Source of the DNA: Hoplostethus atlanticus
Taxonomy: Eukaryota > Chordata > Actinopteri > Trachichthyiformes > Trachichthyidae
Assembly (NCBI GenBank): GCA_034670405.1
Contig: JAXDDX010000056.1
Span: forward strand, 2,633,001-2,697,000
Direction of reading: 5' to 3'
Length of the DNA: 64,000 nucleotides
Made by a program: the position numbers and the translations under genes. Under the pieces are notes generated by a model, which did no database searches, was not told the DNA's origin, and saw only the letters and a program-made list of their open reading frames with translations. Of the stretch, positions 1-21,562 are shown piece after piece. Each line of letters opens with the position of its first letter. The stretch's first letter is position 1.

Positions 1-136
1 TTGTTCATATCATATTTTTAGTGGGGACAGATTAGTCAGGTTAATTGAGACAATAACTTACAAAGTAGCTCCTTTTGAGGGTAAAAATAAAAACCATAAA
101 CGCTGAACAACTACGCCATATGAAAAAACAAAGCCT

Positions 137-142
137 TTTATT
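137..142 (-). promoter_or_regulatory. Candidate poly(A) signal AATAAA (minus strand)
   Basis: Reading TTTATT on the plus strand, this is a consensus hexamer ten bases past the TAA at 152-154. The sequence downstream on the minus strand is T/G-rich, as expected for a cleavage region. It would serve only a shortened hnrnpu transcript. Confidence 0.4.
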
Positions 143-151
143 GTCATGGCA

Positions 152-207
152 TTAAATCTCCACCACCCGGTTCTTATTATGTGCCAGAGACAAAATGCCC
201 GACCTAC
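152..207 (-). other. hnrnpu: Possible alternative 3' end of hnrnpu (read-through of the last visible donor)
   Basis: If the donor at 207-202 is not used, the reading frame runs 17 further codons past the RGG repeats (ending NKNRVVEI) to a TAA at 154-152. A consensus AATAAA on the minus strand follows at 142-137, with a T/G-rich stretch beyond. The added residues do not look like RGG sequence, so intron retention or a composite terminal exon is more likely than the main form. Confidence 0.4.
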
Positions 208-8258
<8,051 letters not shown>

Positions 8259-8619
8259 GGCGAATGTTTAATAACAAATATGTACGCGCTAAAGTTAAAT
8301 AAAATAAAATTCACAAATAAGACGATAAATAAATAACTAGACGCCTTTGTAAGCGGATGTAGTTCAAACTGCGCCAAATGGCAGCCGTGTTCCTAGCCCT
8401 TTTCACCGGCAAAGAGAGCTCTGCCTTGCGTGCAGTGTGGGGGAGGACGGCAGCGATTACCGTAGTTACCCTGAGAAGAGCGCAGGGAATTTTTACCCTG
8501 TGTACCATCTGTCACAGTCATGCATTTGAATCAAACTAAAGAAAAAAATCTCATATATTTGAACCGCACAAAAAACGATTTTGGAGCAGGCTAGATTGTG
8601 GAAGAAGTAGGACAAAAAT

Positions 8620-8910
8620 CATATATACTATACACAATCATATACATTTTATGAGGGTACAGATACAAGTATCACAACAAAACTTTAAAATATCATGCAG
8701 CTACCATAGGTACAAATATTCCACAGTGGATGTTATATCCTACAGGAATATTATAGTATAGTAATACATATGAGATAGAAATGCTGTAAAGCCCGATAAG
8801 GTCTCTATAAACTCAATATAAACTCACTATTGAATACCACATAGTATGTGTCTCTATAGGAATTATATATTATATATTATAGCAATATTAAAGCGATAGG
8901 GTAGCCCGGC
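8620..8910. repeat. Dispersed repeat family A, copy 1
   Basis: It shares with 9085-9470 and 36460-36700 the words aggaatattatag, cgataagg and aaactcact, in the same order. No open frame. Probably a short non-autonomous element; family unknown. Confidence 0.6.
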
Positions 8911-9084
8911 ATAAATCATGAATAAATAAATGAAAGAATGAAGACAGAAATACATAAATAAATGAAAGAATGAAGACATACATAAAATACAATTTTTTTA
9001 ATTTTTTTAATTCCAGCCCTCTAGATTGGGGCCTGTGCATCATTAAAACTTGATTTATATTAGGGAGCCAACACACTTACGAAA

Positions 9085-9470
9085 AGGAAAAAAATAATCC
9101 TATGATACATTTGTCAAGGATACCATATAAATCACAACAAACTATAACAACAACAATAATACTAATACTGCTACTACTACTACTATTAGTACTACTAATA
9201 CTAATACTAATTGTACTAGTACTAACAGTACTAATTCTACTAGTAGTAATACTACTACTACTACTACTAATAATAATAATCATCATCTTCTATAGGTATA
9301 TTGTAGGAATAGTGTAGTGATATTCCAGATAAATAAATACCATAAACCACGATAAGGTCAGTACAAACTCACTGGAGCACCACAGACACACTATAAATTC
9401 ATATAGGAATATTATAACTATAATTATAAAGTTTTATCGTTAGGGCTCTCCACGCCCATGCAGACTGATC
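9085..9470. repeat. Dispersed repeat family A, copy 2 (interrupted by a trinucleotide array)
   Basis: Bases 9090-9130 (cctatgatacatttgtcaag) match 36490-36525 (cctatgatacattttagagg). Bases 9340-9420 match 36580-36650 through cgataagg, aaactcact and cacagacacact / cgacacactgta. The array at 9138-9289 splits the copy. Confidence 0.65.
9138..9289. repeat. Imperfect (ACT/ATA)n trinucleotide array
   Basis: About 150 bp of ACT, ATA and AAC triplets with several ACTAGT and AGTACT palindromes, lying inside a dispersed-repeat copy about 0.7 kb upstream of the kif26b start. Confidence 0.9.
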
Positions 9471-9982
9471 CGGATTTAAATTTCTGTTTCAAGCTGATGA
9501 ATTCAGTTGCATGAATGGCAACAAAATGCCCAGAGAGAGCGTGGTCTATGTTTTGATTATTGTTGAGTTTATAGGCATCAGGCAGTGAAAGAAAAAAAAT
9601 CATTTGCGAATGAAATTAGGTTACATAGATTACAATCCGTCTTCTCTTTTGGGTGTTTCCAGAGTTGCTCTTTACTGCCTCCCCGAGGTGAATCGAATAA
9701 ATGCTCAAGTTAATTAAATCACTGGATGAAGATGAGTGTTTTGCTGTGCGCTCCCTCCTCTCCAGCGAGCCACTGTCATTACTCTTTCATTACTCTCAGC
9801 CAATGTCTCCCGCGTCTCAGTTTGGCCTATTGTTACTAACCCTGATTGAAATACACGTGCTTCATGTTCGTGGGGCTTTGGCAAAATTAAATAAAAGTGC
9901 ACTCTGCCTTTATTCGGATTTCCTCTCAAGCCTACATTAACAAAGTTGTCATGTCTTCTTCTCTCACACGGAGAGGGGAGAA

Positions 9983-11757
9983 ATGTCCTGCCACGGAGAG
10001 AGAAACACACTGGGTAAGTCAGACTGCATTTATTATAAACAGAATATTGTTAACATAGTATAAGGTTGGTTTATTTGGTAGCCTGTTATATGATAATATC
10101 AGGCTACCTTATTGGATTGTTAGAGGGAACACTTGGGTGTGGTTAACAGTTGTTCACATCACTTGATTTCTTATTTCCCACTGCAATAGCCTAAAGGCAT
10201 CCTTCTTTAGAGTATCATTTGCGTATTTCTCAGAGCGCAAAAGTGCCACATCACTGTGAACCCATCAGTTTATCTTCGGGTCCGGAGGAAGGCTGCCGCT
10301 GCCACCCTAAGGAGCGCCCTTCGCCTGAGGGTGCCGGGGGCTCGAAGGGCGACCCACCCAGGACTATGTGCCAGAGAACACACGGCGCCCCATCCTCTAA
10401 GTCGCTGCCTGGATCCGTGGAGGACCACCTCGGTAATATTTCCTCTGGGAGTGGTACCTGTGGAGACGCAATGTCGGGGAATCCAGGCTTTGGGAGGTCT
10501 GGCAGGAAAGTTCCGTGTTGTGAAAAGTGCTCAGCCACCCTGGTTTCTCTGAAGAAGCAAGCTCTGAGTCTGGCTGTTCACCATCACCTCTCCTCCAAGG
10601 TAGGAATAAAAAAATGTCAGTCATCACCCTGTGCTGTAAAATGACTTGGCCGGGGATGTAGTGGAGGGTATGGCCACTTAAACTCAGTCTGCCGTCCTTT
10701 GTTGGACGACTTGAAGCTTTATGAGGTATAATAAACACATATGAGGACGTTTCAGCAGGTGCTATAGGGTAACAGATGACCATAATAAATAAATACAAAA
10801 AATCTATATTTTAAAAACTAATACCCTAAGAAGACCAGATTCATAAGATTGTGCAATGTTGAATAGATAAAGAAGAAGAAGTAGTTTCTCTCCTTTTTGT
10901 ACTTTGTTCAACTGGAATAGGAGACAAGACAAACATAATACTACTTCAAAAATTGTACTTTTCCCCAATTTCTTCTTTATACAAATTTCAATTTTGTGTT
11001 GTTTTATGATTAATGTGACTTCTTCGTCGAATTCCTTGTATATGCTACATACTTGACCAATAAAAATAATTCAGATTCTGATCCAGATTCTGACAATATT
11101 TGCATCTTTAAGAGGATAACAAAAAATCTATAGTCTCTGTGTGTCTTTGCCAAACTACAAACTAAGATATAAGTGTGTTCTGGATGTTCATGTGGATACA
11201 TCAGAGTCAATACAGTCCCTGACTCTAAGAGGAATGCCCACCTATGCTTTCCCACATCCTACATTTCTCACCACCGACATCCATCATGCACTCTCCAATC
11301 AGCAAAGTAAACCAGTGCCATTCCTGTGCGAGTGGTTTAAAATGGGCATGAATATTTCATCAAGGCATCCCTGTGTCCGCTCTTCGGTCCTCTCCACAGG
11401 GGACCGCAGAAAGACAATATTTATTTTGGTCCTATCGAGTGGACTATACAGCTAGCATCGTGTTTTTAGAGAGAGAGACCACAGGCCACCAACAGTACAG
11501 TGTGAGCTGGAGAGAGACAGTATCTTGTAGCAGACAGACATGAACTAGACTGACACGGACACACAGACACGGTCAGTAGAAATCTGATAAGGGAGCTCCT
11601 TGCAGGTTTATTGATCTGGGCATCATTTCTCAAAAGCATCTTCGCTCTATAATGTCATCCGTGTATACGGGCTTGCAATCTGGCTAAAAGGGTAAAATGC
11701 ATTGGGAAAGACTGCCCGGTTGTCTTATATGTTTTATTCTCGCAGTAGTAGTAGTAA

Positions 11758-11793
<36 letters not shown>

Positions 11794-14700
11794 CAGTAGT
11801 AGTAGTAGTAGCAGCAGTAGTAGTAGTAGTAGTAGTAGCAGTGGTAGTAGCAGTGGATGGAAAGTGGGAGGGAGGGGAGTTGGACAGGTTGGTGATGGGT
11901 GTCAAGGGCAGAGGAAATATGATGTGACAATATTATATCGCTGTGAGAATGAAAGGCAAGTTGATGTTTCTGATGTTGATGTTTGAGCCCCTTGTGTCAG
12001 ATTTGACGACTCTAGTTGAGGGTAGTAACAGAATAAAACATACCAGCCTTGTTCTCTGGGGCATAATATGTAGTAGGCCCACTTATCAGCCTGTTGACAG
12101 GTGTATATGCATGGTGGAGTCATAGTATTGCCACCTCCTCCAGCCATTTAGCAATTGGTTCAAATTCAGCATCTAATGTGATCAGGAAAAGTGAATGAGT
12201 ACCACTGAGCAAGGCGAGGCACTTAACTCCTAGTTGCTCCAGTGTAGCGGCTCGGTGTGCACTCGCTTACTGCTCTTTAGGAGACAGTTTCTATTTCGCT
12301 TTGAAGTTTTGATTCATCAGTTCCTGTGGGCGGAGAAATGTCCATATCAACACAGAATAGGGTGAATCTACAGAGTCTCAATTAGGGAATGGGACACTCT
12401 TCTCTATTGTAGCCCCACTGTGTGATTTAGGCTGGTACGACAGGTGTATCTTTACATAAAAACTTTTTCATTTTTTAATGTAAAATACAAGCGTCTTATC
12501 AGTCTAGTTCATGAAGTGGGGCTGCGACAGACAAGACTGGCCCCTCCCCCTTCATTGAGCTGCTGTACATTCGTTCCATTCACCCTAATGAGTCAGGTAG
12601 GTACAATGGCAGGAGAGTTTTCTCCGACCACAGGAAGTGACGAATCGAAACATACGAGCTAAACACAGTTACGTCTCGCTGTCAGAAAGAAAGTATTCCC
12701 TCAGTATTTAGACTTCAGGAATGACGAGACTGACTGATCTAACTCCCAACACTTAGCTACTGAGTCTACTTCCACTTAGTCAACGCAAACTGTACATTAT
12801 TTCTGCCCCGTTTATCTCAAATTCTGTAGGACTCAAGTGCCGTGTCTGCGTTTCTTCATGACAACCTCCACATCCATAGCAGTCGGCCCACGCTTGAGTC
12901 CAGGGAAAGAGATGGGGAGCAGGGGCAGTGCGGTGCCTGTGGTGCCCACCTCAACCAGCTCAAGCAGGAGGCCGTCCATCTGGCTCTGACCAGGGAACAT
13001 GCCAAGTGGGCTGGTCCGTTGTCTGCTAAGCCTCCCTCTGGATCCAGCCTCACCACTGGGGCAGACAGGGCTCCAAGGGAGGCTGCTACTACCATGGATG
13101 CACTAGTGAACCGTCGACCACATAGCCGGACCCACAGCCCACATAGCCGGACCCACAGCCCTCACAGCCCGCGGAGCCCCAGGACCCCTCGCAGCCCCAG
13201 GACTCCTCAGAGGACCCCTCAGAACACCAGACGCAGGGGCCCCAAGCTTCCCAACCCCGACATGGACCGCTGGGTAGAGGAGCAGCAGCAACTGGCTGCA
13301 TCTACATCTAAATCTGTGTCAATGACCAGCAGTGATGGTGTGACCATCTACCCCTATCATCAGGTACAGCTAAAAGCCTTCTCTTCGCACTATATCATAC
13401 ATAACACCTCCCCCCAGCATACACCCCCCTTTTAATGAGCAATATGGGTAGAGTACGTCTTTACGGGCGCACGTGTCAGCAAGACAATGATTCATAGCAC
13501 CCAATCAGACCCTATTTAGATCCTATGGCTGAGGACGTTGTTTAAAAGTGCTTTTGCTAATGGAATAGAATTGGGTCATGATTTATCCCTGTCATAAAAG
13601 CAAGCCAGTCAAAAAGCATTTGTGATCAATAGGGGGGAAAGTCATATTTAACAGTGCGGCTGGTGAAATATTCATTAATGGCGGTGGAAGGCAAACCAAA
13701 TTCATGCGCACAACTGAGACCATACTGGGGAGTGCATAAAATGAAACATAAGAATATGATCTAGGCCAATCCAGTATGGGCGCAGATCAATACTGGCTTA
13801 GGTGGCTCATTGGACGGAGATGGAGATGAGAACAGAGAGGAGTAATGGGGAGTGGACAAGGGGAGGACAGAGGAAAAGGGGAAAGTCAGAAGAAAAGACT
13901 TGGAGAGGAGCGAGGAAAGAGGACAAGGAGGGGAGAGGATGAGGCAGGTCTAAAAGATCACTAAAAGCAGAGTCGAGAGAAAATGAAGACTAGAAAGACT
14001 ACGACAAAAGATATGAGTCGACAAGAAGAGAGGTGGGGTGGAGCAGTATCTATATAGTATCTATATGACCGTTGGCTATGTATAGAAGGAGATTGGGAGA
14101 GAGGGTACCATTTCCAAGCCAGCCCTTAGACTACCCATGGCACTAATTGGCAATTCATGTTTGGATGTTATCTTGGTGGCAGAAGAAAGAGAGCTGACAT
14201 TGTTATCTTGCCCTAAAAAAGACATTGATGAGATGTGGAGCTTGAGATCGCTACAGGAGACCACTGATAAACAAGTTGTTGGCTGTCTGTTTTGCTTGCG
14301 GCGGTGAGGCTCGGTGACTTCATTTTTAGCAGATGCATGCAGAATAGGTCATGCACAGTCCCTGCTGCACACACGCACACAAACAAACGTTGGCACACGT
14401 ATGAATGTGTGCAAAATGCAACAGACATACACACACACCTTGGGGCTAACACTATATTTAAGTGTTGGAACCTTACAACCTAAAACTGCCTTGCTTTCCT
14501 GACTGAAGGTGTGTGTGTGTGTGTGTTAGGTCAGAGGCAGTGACAGTATGTTGACAGGGTCTCTCCATCTCTGAGTCATGTCTTAGAGGGCTGTCACCAT
14601 AGTCATCACAAACTATTCCTCATACTCCAAATGCATCGAGCTAGAGACATAATATGACTAACGGTGTGTTTTTAACCCAATGTGCTCTCAACCTGGATGC

Positions 14701-16962
14701 CCTACATAGAATCACACAGATGCACACTGATCCCATGCTCTCCTCTGATGGATTGGGGGCTGCACTGCAATTACAGATTTGTTTCTCCCTGGCAGACTGC
14801 AGAAGAGGTGGGTTGTGGTGACGCTGGGACCGTACAGACCAGCCCAAAGATTGCCCACATCGCCAGAGTGGTGACCATCGCCAACTCTGCTGCCATGTCC
14901 TTCCTGGCCAGGTAAGTAAGATAAAGTAGTGGCATTATGTTGCTATTATCACATCATGTGGTCCATTATATCATCATTGTGTCAGAAAATATTTGAGAAG
15001 CGATTTGGTGTTCATGTAATACAGAATTAATAATGTAAAGCAGTGTATATTCTACAGCACTTGTTATGTCGCTGCTGTCACTTGTCACTCACTTGAATTG
15101 AAGGTGTAAGGTTATTGACCTTGGGGCTTATGAAATCCTTTCAATAAAATTGCATTAAATGCATTGTATTCACTGTTTTTTTAAAAAAATTATTAAAAAG
15201 TACACTTTGTAAAGATGCAAGCTCCAACAGCAGTGATGTACTGGCTGATGGTTAACAGGTTACATGGTCAACCATATTTTGACAGGGTTGTCCATAAGCT
15301 GTTTTAACAGTAAATATACATAATAAGTACTGTCATCGAAATATTTCATTTCAGAAAAATATTCCCTGATGTTTGATTGATTCAGCAGTACTTTGATAAT
15401 GCAATGGATGTTGCTATTTTTAGGCAAACATCTTAACTCTTATAATATTAATAGTAACTTCGATAATATTAGAAAAACTCAACTTTACCAACAATAGTTT
15501 GTACCACATTTTTTACATGGTGGATATCTAATTTTGCAGTTAAACTCTTTGTTTGCTTTTCTTTTTTACTGTGTTATTACTTTAATCTGTAGCAACTCTA
15601 TATTTGTGTGAAATTACAGTGCTATGACCTCCCTCCCTCCCTCCCCCCCTGTAGGGCGGCCCAGAAGCTCAACCTGACATCCAGGAAGAAAGGCCTGGCT
15701 TCTGATCCGGCTCCGGCTCATCTCTCCACCTGCTTCAGGGGGATCATCCAGAAAACCCCACCGCCGGTCCCTTCCTGCCTCCTCCAGGCCGCCACCAGAA
15801 CCAAAGACTCCCCCAACACTGGCAAGGTAGACGCCACATGATCAAAGTTTACATTGGGGTTAAAGTTGATCCTGTTGTTAGTCTAGATTAAGATTTTGGG
15901 GAATAGGGGACCAATTTTATTCTTCCCATCATCCACCGTTGGGTCCCAGTCCAGTTTTTAAGAAAATACACACCTCAGTCACTCAGTTTATATTTTTTGT
16001 GCCCCACGATAAAACTGATAATCTGCTCTCTGTTTGTTTGTTTTTGCAACTGATCTGATTTTGATGAAACTCAGCAGAATGATGCATCTTGCAGCTGAAT
16101 TTGAGCATTTACAAAATTTAACTGATCGACCCAATGGGGTTGCTCCAATTACAGGTTAATATGAAACATTTTTAGAGGACATATTTCCAATACTGTAAGG
16201 TCTGTAATGGCCATGGAATTTGGTTCACTAGTTATCTTTGCTCCACAAATTTGCTTTTAACACTACGAACACTGTGTGTCATTATCAATGTACGCCATAT
16301 TGGCCTTTTTTACATTTTTAAAAACCAACCTTGGTATACAGCCTCAGGAGACTAGGATACAGCTATATGACATGTACTATACTCTATACTATATACTTCC
16401 ACACATACTGAATATGCTTTTGGGGGGGTGTTTGCTGCTTGGTAATTATTATTAATTGGCCCCAAGAGGTGGCTGCATCATCTGTGGGAGACGATATGTT
16501 TACTCTTGCCTTGTAGAAAAAATTTATTCAATGCAATGTTGATGTAATAATAATAATAATAATAATAATAATACAAAGACTACAACTATATATCAAAATT
16601 CTCAGTGTATCTTTGAAAGAATATACTATGAACCTCACTCACCAACACCTCTTTGGAAGTGTTTTTGCCACTGTATAGCACATTAACGATATCAAAGTCA
16701 ATTTGGAGGAGATCCTGTATCACCCCTCCTTTATGATACACTTGAATGTGGTGTTAATGCCTCCATCTTGTTTCTCCCCCTCCCCTGGGAGAAGGCGGGG
16801 AGATCAATATGGCTGCCCGCCCTCCCCACGTCTCATGGATGAACTCATGGGTTTAGTCTAGAGTTACAGATAAGGGCTCGGATAGACCCTTCTGCCAGCC
16901 GCACCTACCCAAGCACTCAGCTGTGTGCCTCTGTGTGCATGTTTGCGTGTGCATGTACATAC

Positions 16963-16997
<35 letters not shown>

Positions 16998-19900
16998 AGC
17001 CGAGCAGGATTTTCTCCTCTTGTAAATGGGTTCTTGAATAATTTAACCCCATGTTCAATAGGGCTAGGGATCCATTCTTGCATAAGGTATTACAATTATG
17101 AAGAGGTGAAAAAATCCTCCACAGACACCGGGAACTTTTTCATCTGGCAGATTGGAATATGGCTTTCAAGTTTCATTATCGTCGAGGATGGATGATGTCA
17201 TCGTGGCATAATGCGGTCCCGTGCGATTTCAACCAAAGCACTTTTGACTGGGCGTCTGGTTCCTCAGAGTGCTTCGACCTACAGGGCTACTTGCAACGTT
17301 GTACGTCTGAATCCGGCTCACAAGCTTCGTCTCACGTCATCCCTTGCTGCCTCGCTCTCCCATTTGTCCCGTCTCACTCTCCACCATATGAGAGCAACAA
17401 AGCAAAAATACCATAAAGATAATTAAAAAAAACAAAAAAACACTTTTGATTTATTGAAGGCAGATTGTGACCTCTAATGGGTTTATTAACCTTATCATGG
17501 CCTAATGTCTTATGGTTGGTTGTTATGGTTTATATCACCTTGAGTTTCTGCAGACATAAGATCTGTGAGGTTTGTTAAATGGCTGTTGGGGTCTAAGGAT
17601 CCAGCTTAACAACTCAAAGCCCCTAAATCCTCAAGACTTCCTGTAGAGAGCTACATTAAGGAATTAACGTTGAGACATGCGGCAGTAGAGCAGGAAATAT
17701 GCATCTCTATGCAGTTGAAAGTGGATGTTTAATATCTGTATATCAACTGTCTATAGATCACAGTGTGTTGGATCTCAATTTAACTTGACTGTCGACCCGT
17801 TTAGATTTTTATACAAATTTAACATTAGAATGTGGTTATGAAGCAAAAGGAAAAACTGTTTTTTGATAATGGGTGATAATTGGCTCCCTGGTATACCATG
17901 TTGAAACAATCACAATGGCAAAATAGAGCATCTTTAGCTCACTCTCCCAATACTCACATTTTTGACTTTATTTCTCGTAGGAAAACCCCTAATCATGCTT
18001 GAAATATTCAGCCCTTGTTCTGCCACGGTTTGCCTTTCTCAAGCGAGTTTTCTCTCCGCCTGTGTTCATCAAATAGCATCTCTGCCTCCCACAGCTGAGC
18101 AGCGGCGGCTCAGAGCTGAAGTCTGACTAGTTTACTTGACTCTCTCACAGTGACGTTTGTAAATCTCCGGTTAGGCTCCTGAGCTATAACCCGTATTTTG
18201 GTTAGCGTAAGTTCTGACATCCATTTCAAAGGGCATTTATAAATAGTTTATAAGAAGTGGAAAGCTGTCATACTGCTTTAAACAACAATCTTGAAGACTT
18301 TGTGGTTTATGTTTTTTGCGGTTTCCACATTCCATATGGTATGCTTGGATATCATTATGGTTTTTTGGATATACGAAGACGCTATGATGGATAAAACCTG
18401 CTGAATTTTATTTGAAGATATTTTTGCGCCTTGTTTTGAAACTCATTCTTTTTTTCCAAACGTGCTGTTTGCTACATGCTGGTATTTGTTTGAGGGAAGT
18501 TAAAGTTGAGCTACTCACGTTCCTAGCTGAAGGGGTCACACGCTTTTTCTGAAATCACTTAGATAAAAGTTGCTCTGTAAAAGCACAGCACCTACTCACT
18601 TCTTGCATTGAATAAATGATGGCATCTTCTTTGTGAGGTGTTCTGGAGTAGTTTAAAATGTTTTGGCCTTTCCTGTGTGTACTCTATATATACATAGCTA
18701 TGTATATATAGATATATGTATATGTATATATACCATTTCCTCTGACCTGCAGGTCCAAGTGGTGCTGAGGGTGAGTCCTTCTCCCTCAGACGGACGCTCC
18801 CAACCCCCTGTTCTCCGAACTGACCCGTTCAAGAGACGAGTCACCGTAATGGAACCAGTCTGCAAAAGCCAACCACGCACCACACTGACACGGGGCAGCG
18901 AAGGCAAAGCGCTTCTTAAGACCTACACCTTTGATGCAGCCTATCCACAAGAATCAAGCCAGGTTAGGTGCTACACCACGACTCCTGTCAAATAATATTT
19001 ATCTGTAATATATGATTTCAAATATTTCTGTTAGTGCCTGATTTATCTTGATCTCCATCTTCACACCTTTCACCTCGACAGATGCTTAAACAGCCTTTAG
19101 TTTTGGGCAAGATGAGAGAAATCAGGTTCACTGTGTTTTCTCAAGTATTCAATATGCTTCCAAGTGTTATTTTTCCAGTCTGTGCACCACACACCACGGT
19201 TAGTTAGCTCTCTCTGTCTGATGACCTGAAAACTGATAGGGCCTCTTAAAATGCCCCGCTGGATAGCCATCACAATTGCACACTCATTCCTCCAAAGCAG
19301 CGCTTACAGTATCTAACCCCCACGGGACATGCACAATCCTCTTCTGCTTTATTTATTTTTTAACTTTATTTGACAGCATGGAGATGAATCATAAGACGCT
19401 TGCTATCCTTTGTTCTCTGGCCCAGGCTGAGGTGTGCGCAGGCGTCTTGGCTGATGTCATCCACTGTGTGGTCAGTGGCAGCGATGGATGCGTTCTGGGT
19501 CTGGGATCCGCCGATGTGGGTGAGCAATCAGCCGCTATAAGGGGCCAGGGGTTAAAACCTCAAGACGAGAGCGGGACGTTGGCCACAACCCTTTTATCTG
19601 CGCTTAAGGGTCGTCCATCCCCCTCCTGTACCTCACCGTCGCTATCATGCTGTCTTTCTTTATCACTGAATCTTCCCGTCTCTTTTTTTTTTTTTTGGTC
19701 TCTCTGGTCGCTCCATTCCTCTTTCCCCTCTTTCTTCTTCCATGTTAGTGTCAGAGGAGTGTTTTTATTTCAGTCATTCATCTTTCACCTGTTTCTTGGT
19801 AAATAAAAGCCTATTCATCAATTATACAATGCAAGTTTTTTTTAAAAGCTTCCCTTCGCCTGTTAGACATTTCAACGTCCCGCACAAAAAGACACAAATA

Positions 19901-20407
19901 TTTGATTTTATTTCCTGCGGCTCTGAGCTCAGAGAGGACTGAAAACAAAATGGACTGTAATATGTTGCTATTAGAGAGATGGAACCCTGCACTTAGCGTC
20001 GCTGAAGGGGTTTAATAGATGTGCGGCACAAATAAAGTGCACACACACACACACTCACGCACACGCTGACACAGTAAGGACAGGGTCTCCTTGGGGCCGC
20101 TTCTTCACATGACGCCACTCTCCGTAAATTCTGATTGAATTAAAGGGTTGATACAGACTACATGCGGCCGACAGCAAAGGGATATCAATCTTCCACCACA
20201 GAGCTCCATTCTCTCTGAATAATGGCGGGCAGCTCTGCTTTAATTGGAGTAAACCAATTCTCTTATCCTCATTCAATTAGAGTTTGGATAAGACAAGAGT
20301 CAGTAAAGCAGGGCCACAGCTTGCTACCAGTACTAATGTGGGGCAAAAGTGCACTAGCAGATATGACATGATTCCAGACATTAAACATTAAAGCACAGAC
20401 ACACACA

Positions 20408-20438
<31 letters not shown>

Positions 20439-21465
20439 ACTAATGAACAGACACGTGCAACAGAACAATACACATATGTGAACTCACGTATGTGCAAGTG
20501 CGCGCACACATTCACAAATCCAAACCCACACAAATGAACAAATGGAACGACACTCCCAACCCCGTTCTCCCTCCTCAGTCCAGCCAGTTCACGTCTCTTG
20601 TATCACATTAAACCGTCTGAAAACGCTACAGGCTTTGGTTACTGTTTTTAGTCTGAAAACAATCATTATTTATTGTGCATCTTTAGGCCTACTGTTTTTA
20701 TTATGCTCTTGAAATGGACTTTGTAGTACAATTTATTATTGTTTATATGTATATAAAATATTGTCTAAAATAAATATGCACTTGTAGTCATTTGTAACTG
20801 CTGTTCATTTATTTATTTATATAAATTCTATGACATAATTCTATATAGCCTTGCATATATTTCATTCATATATTAGTAACAAAATATACTGACTTATAGT
20901 TCAGCATATATTCAAATATATTTTGAATTTAAGTAATGCATTTGAACAAGAATGAACATATATTGACGTATGTTGGCCATATATTATGGATATTTGGAAA
21001 TATACCCCAATATTTATCTTTTCCGTGTGGGGTTGACCTCTGCAGGATCGTGGTCCAGCATGGTGGGGAGTGATGAGAGCATCCAGAGGCTGGGGCTGAT
21101 TCCCTGTGCCATCTCCTGGCTGTACAGCGCTATTGAGCGCAGGAAGGAGAGGACCTGGACTGATCTGATTGTATCAGTATCTGCTATAGAGCTGTGCTGC
21201 GGGGAGGAGGAGACACTGAGGGACCTACTGGCTGAGGTGGTCCCCTCATTAGGCAACATCCAGGACAGCCCAGCAGCCCAGATTAGTCTCCAAGAGGACC
21301 CCATCTACGGGATACAGGTAGAAAAAAAATGTTTTTTTATGGAAAAAAAGGGGGCTCGTTAAATGACAGGGAAGTTTATAGAATTGTTGTATTATGGTTT
21401 TTTTTTCTGCTTCTGCTCTGCCTCATGGTTGGTCTGTCCGTGTCTCTCTCTCTCTCTCTCTCTTA

Positions 21466-21562
<97 letters not shown>

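Larger units (their letters stand above)
8259..9982. promoter_or_regulatory. Divergent intergenic region between hnrnpu and kif26b
   Basis: No coding exon was found here. The left end should hold the hnrnpu 5' UTR and promoter (minus). The right end shows a plausible kif26b core promoter: a CACGTG E-box at 9854-9859, CCAAT at 9800-9804 and a TATA-like ttaaataaaag at 9887-9897, with the first ATG at 9983. The middle is AT-rich and holds two copies of a dispersed repeat (about 8620-8910 and 9085-9470) and a trinucleotide array. Confidence 0.5.

Noticed and set aside
1-120. A further hnrnpu RGG exon at the left edge (acceptor ttcag, donor gtaagt on the minus strand)
   Set aside because: The enclosed translation is hydrophobic and lacks RGG repeats, so it is not a convincing exon.
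10229-10233. tctcag as the kif26b exon 2 acceptor
   Set aside because: It has a better pyrimidine tract, but joining it to exon 1 gives an immediate stop; the acceptor at 10209-10210 keeps the frame.
11655-11986. Poly-Tyr, poly-Ser and poly-Val open frames
   Set aside because: They only translate the TAG/CAG trinucleotide array.
19276-19806. A 176-codon frame around kif26b exon 7 as a separate gene
   Set aside because: Only 19426-19519 is conserved and splice-bounded; the remainder is intron.
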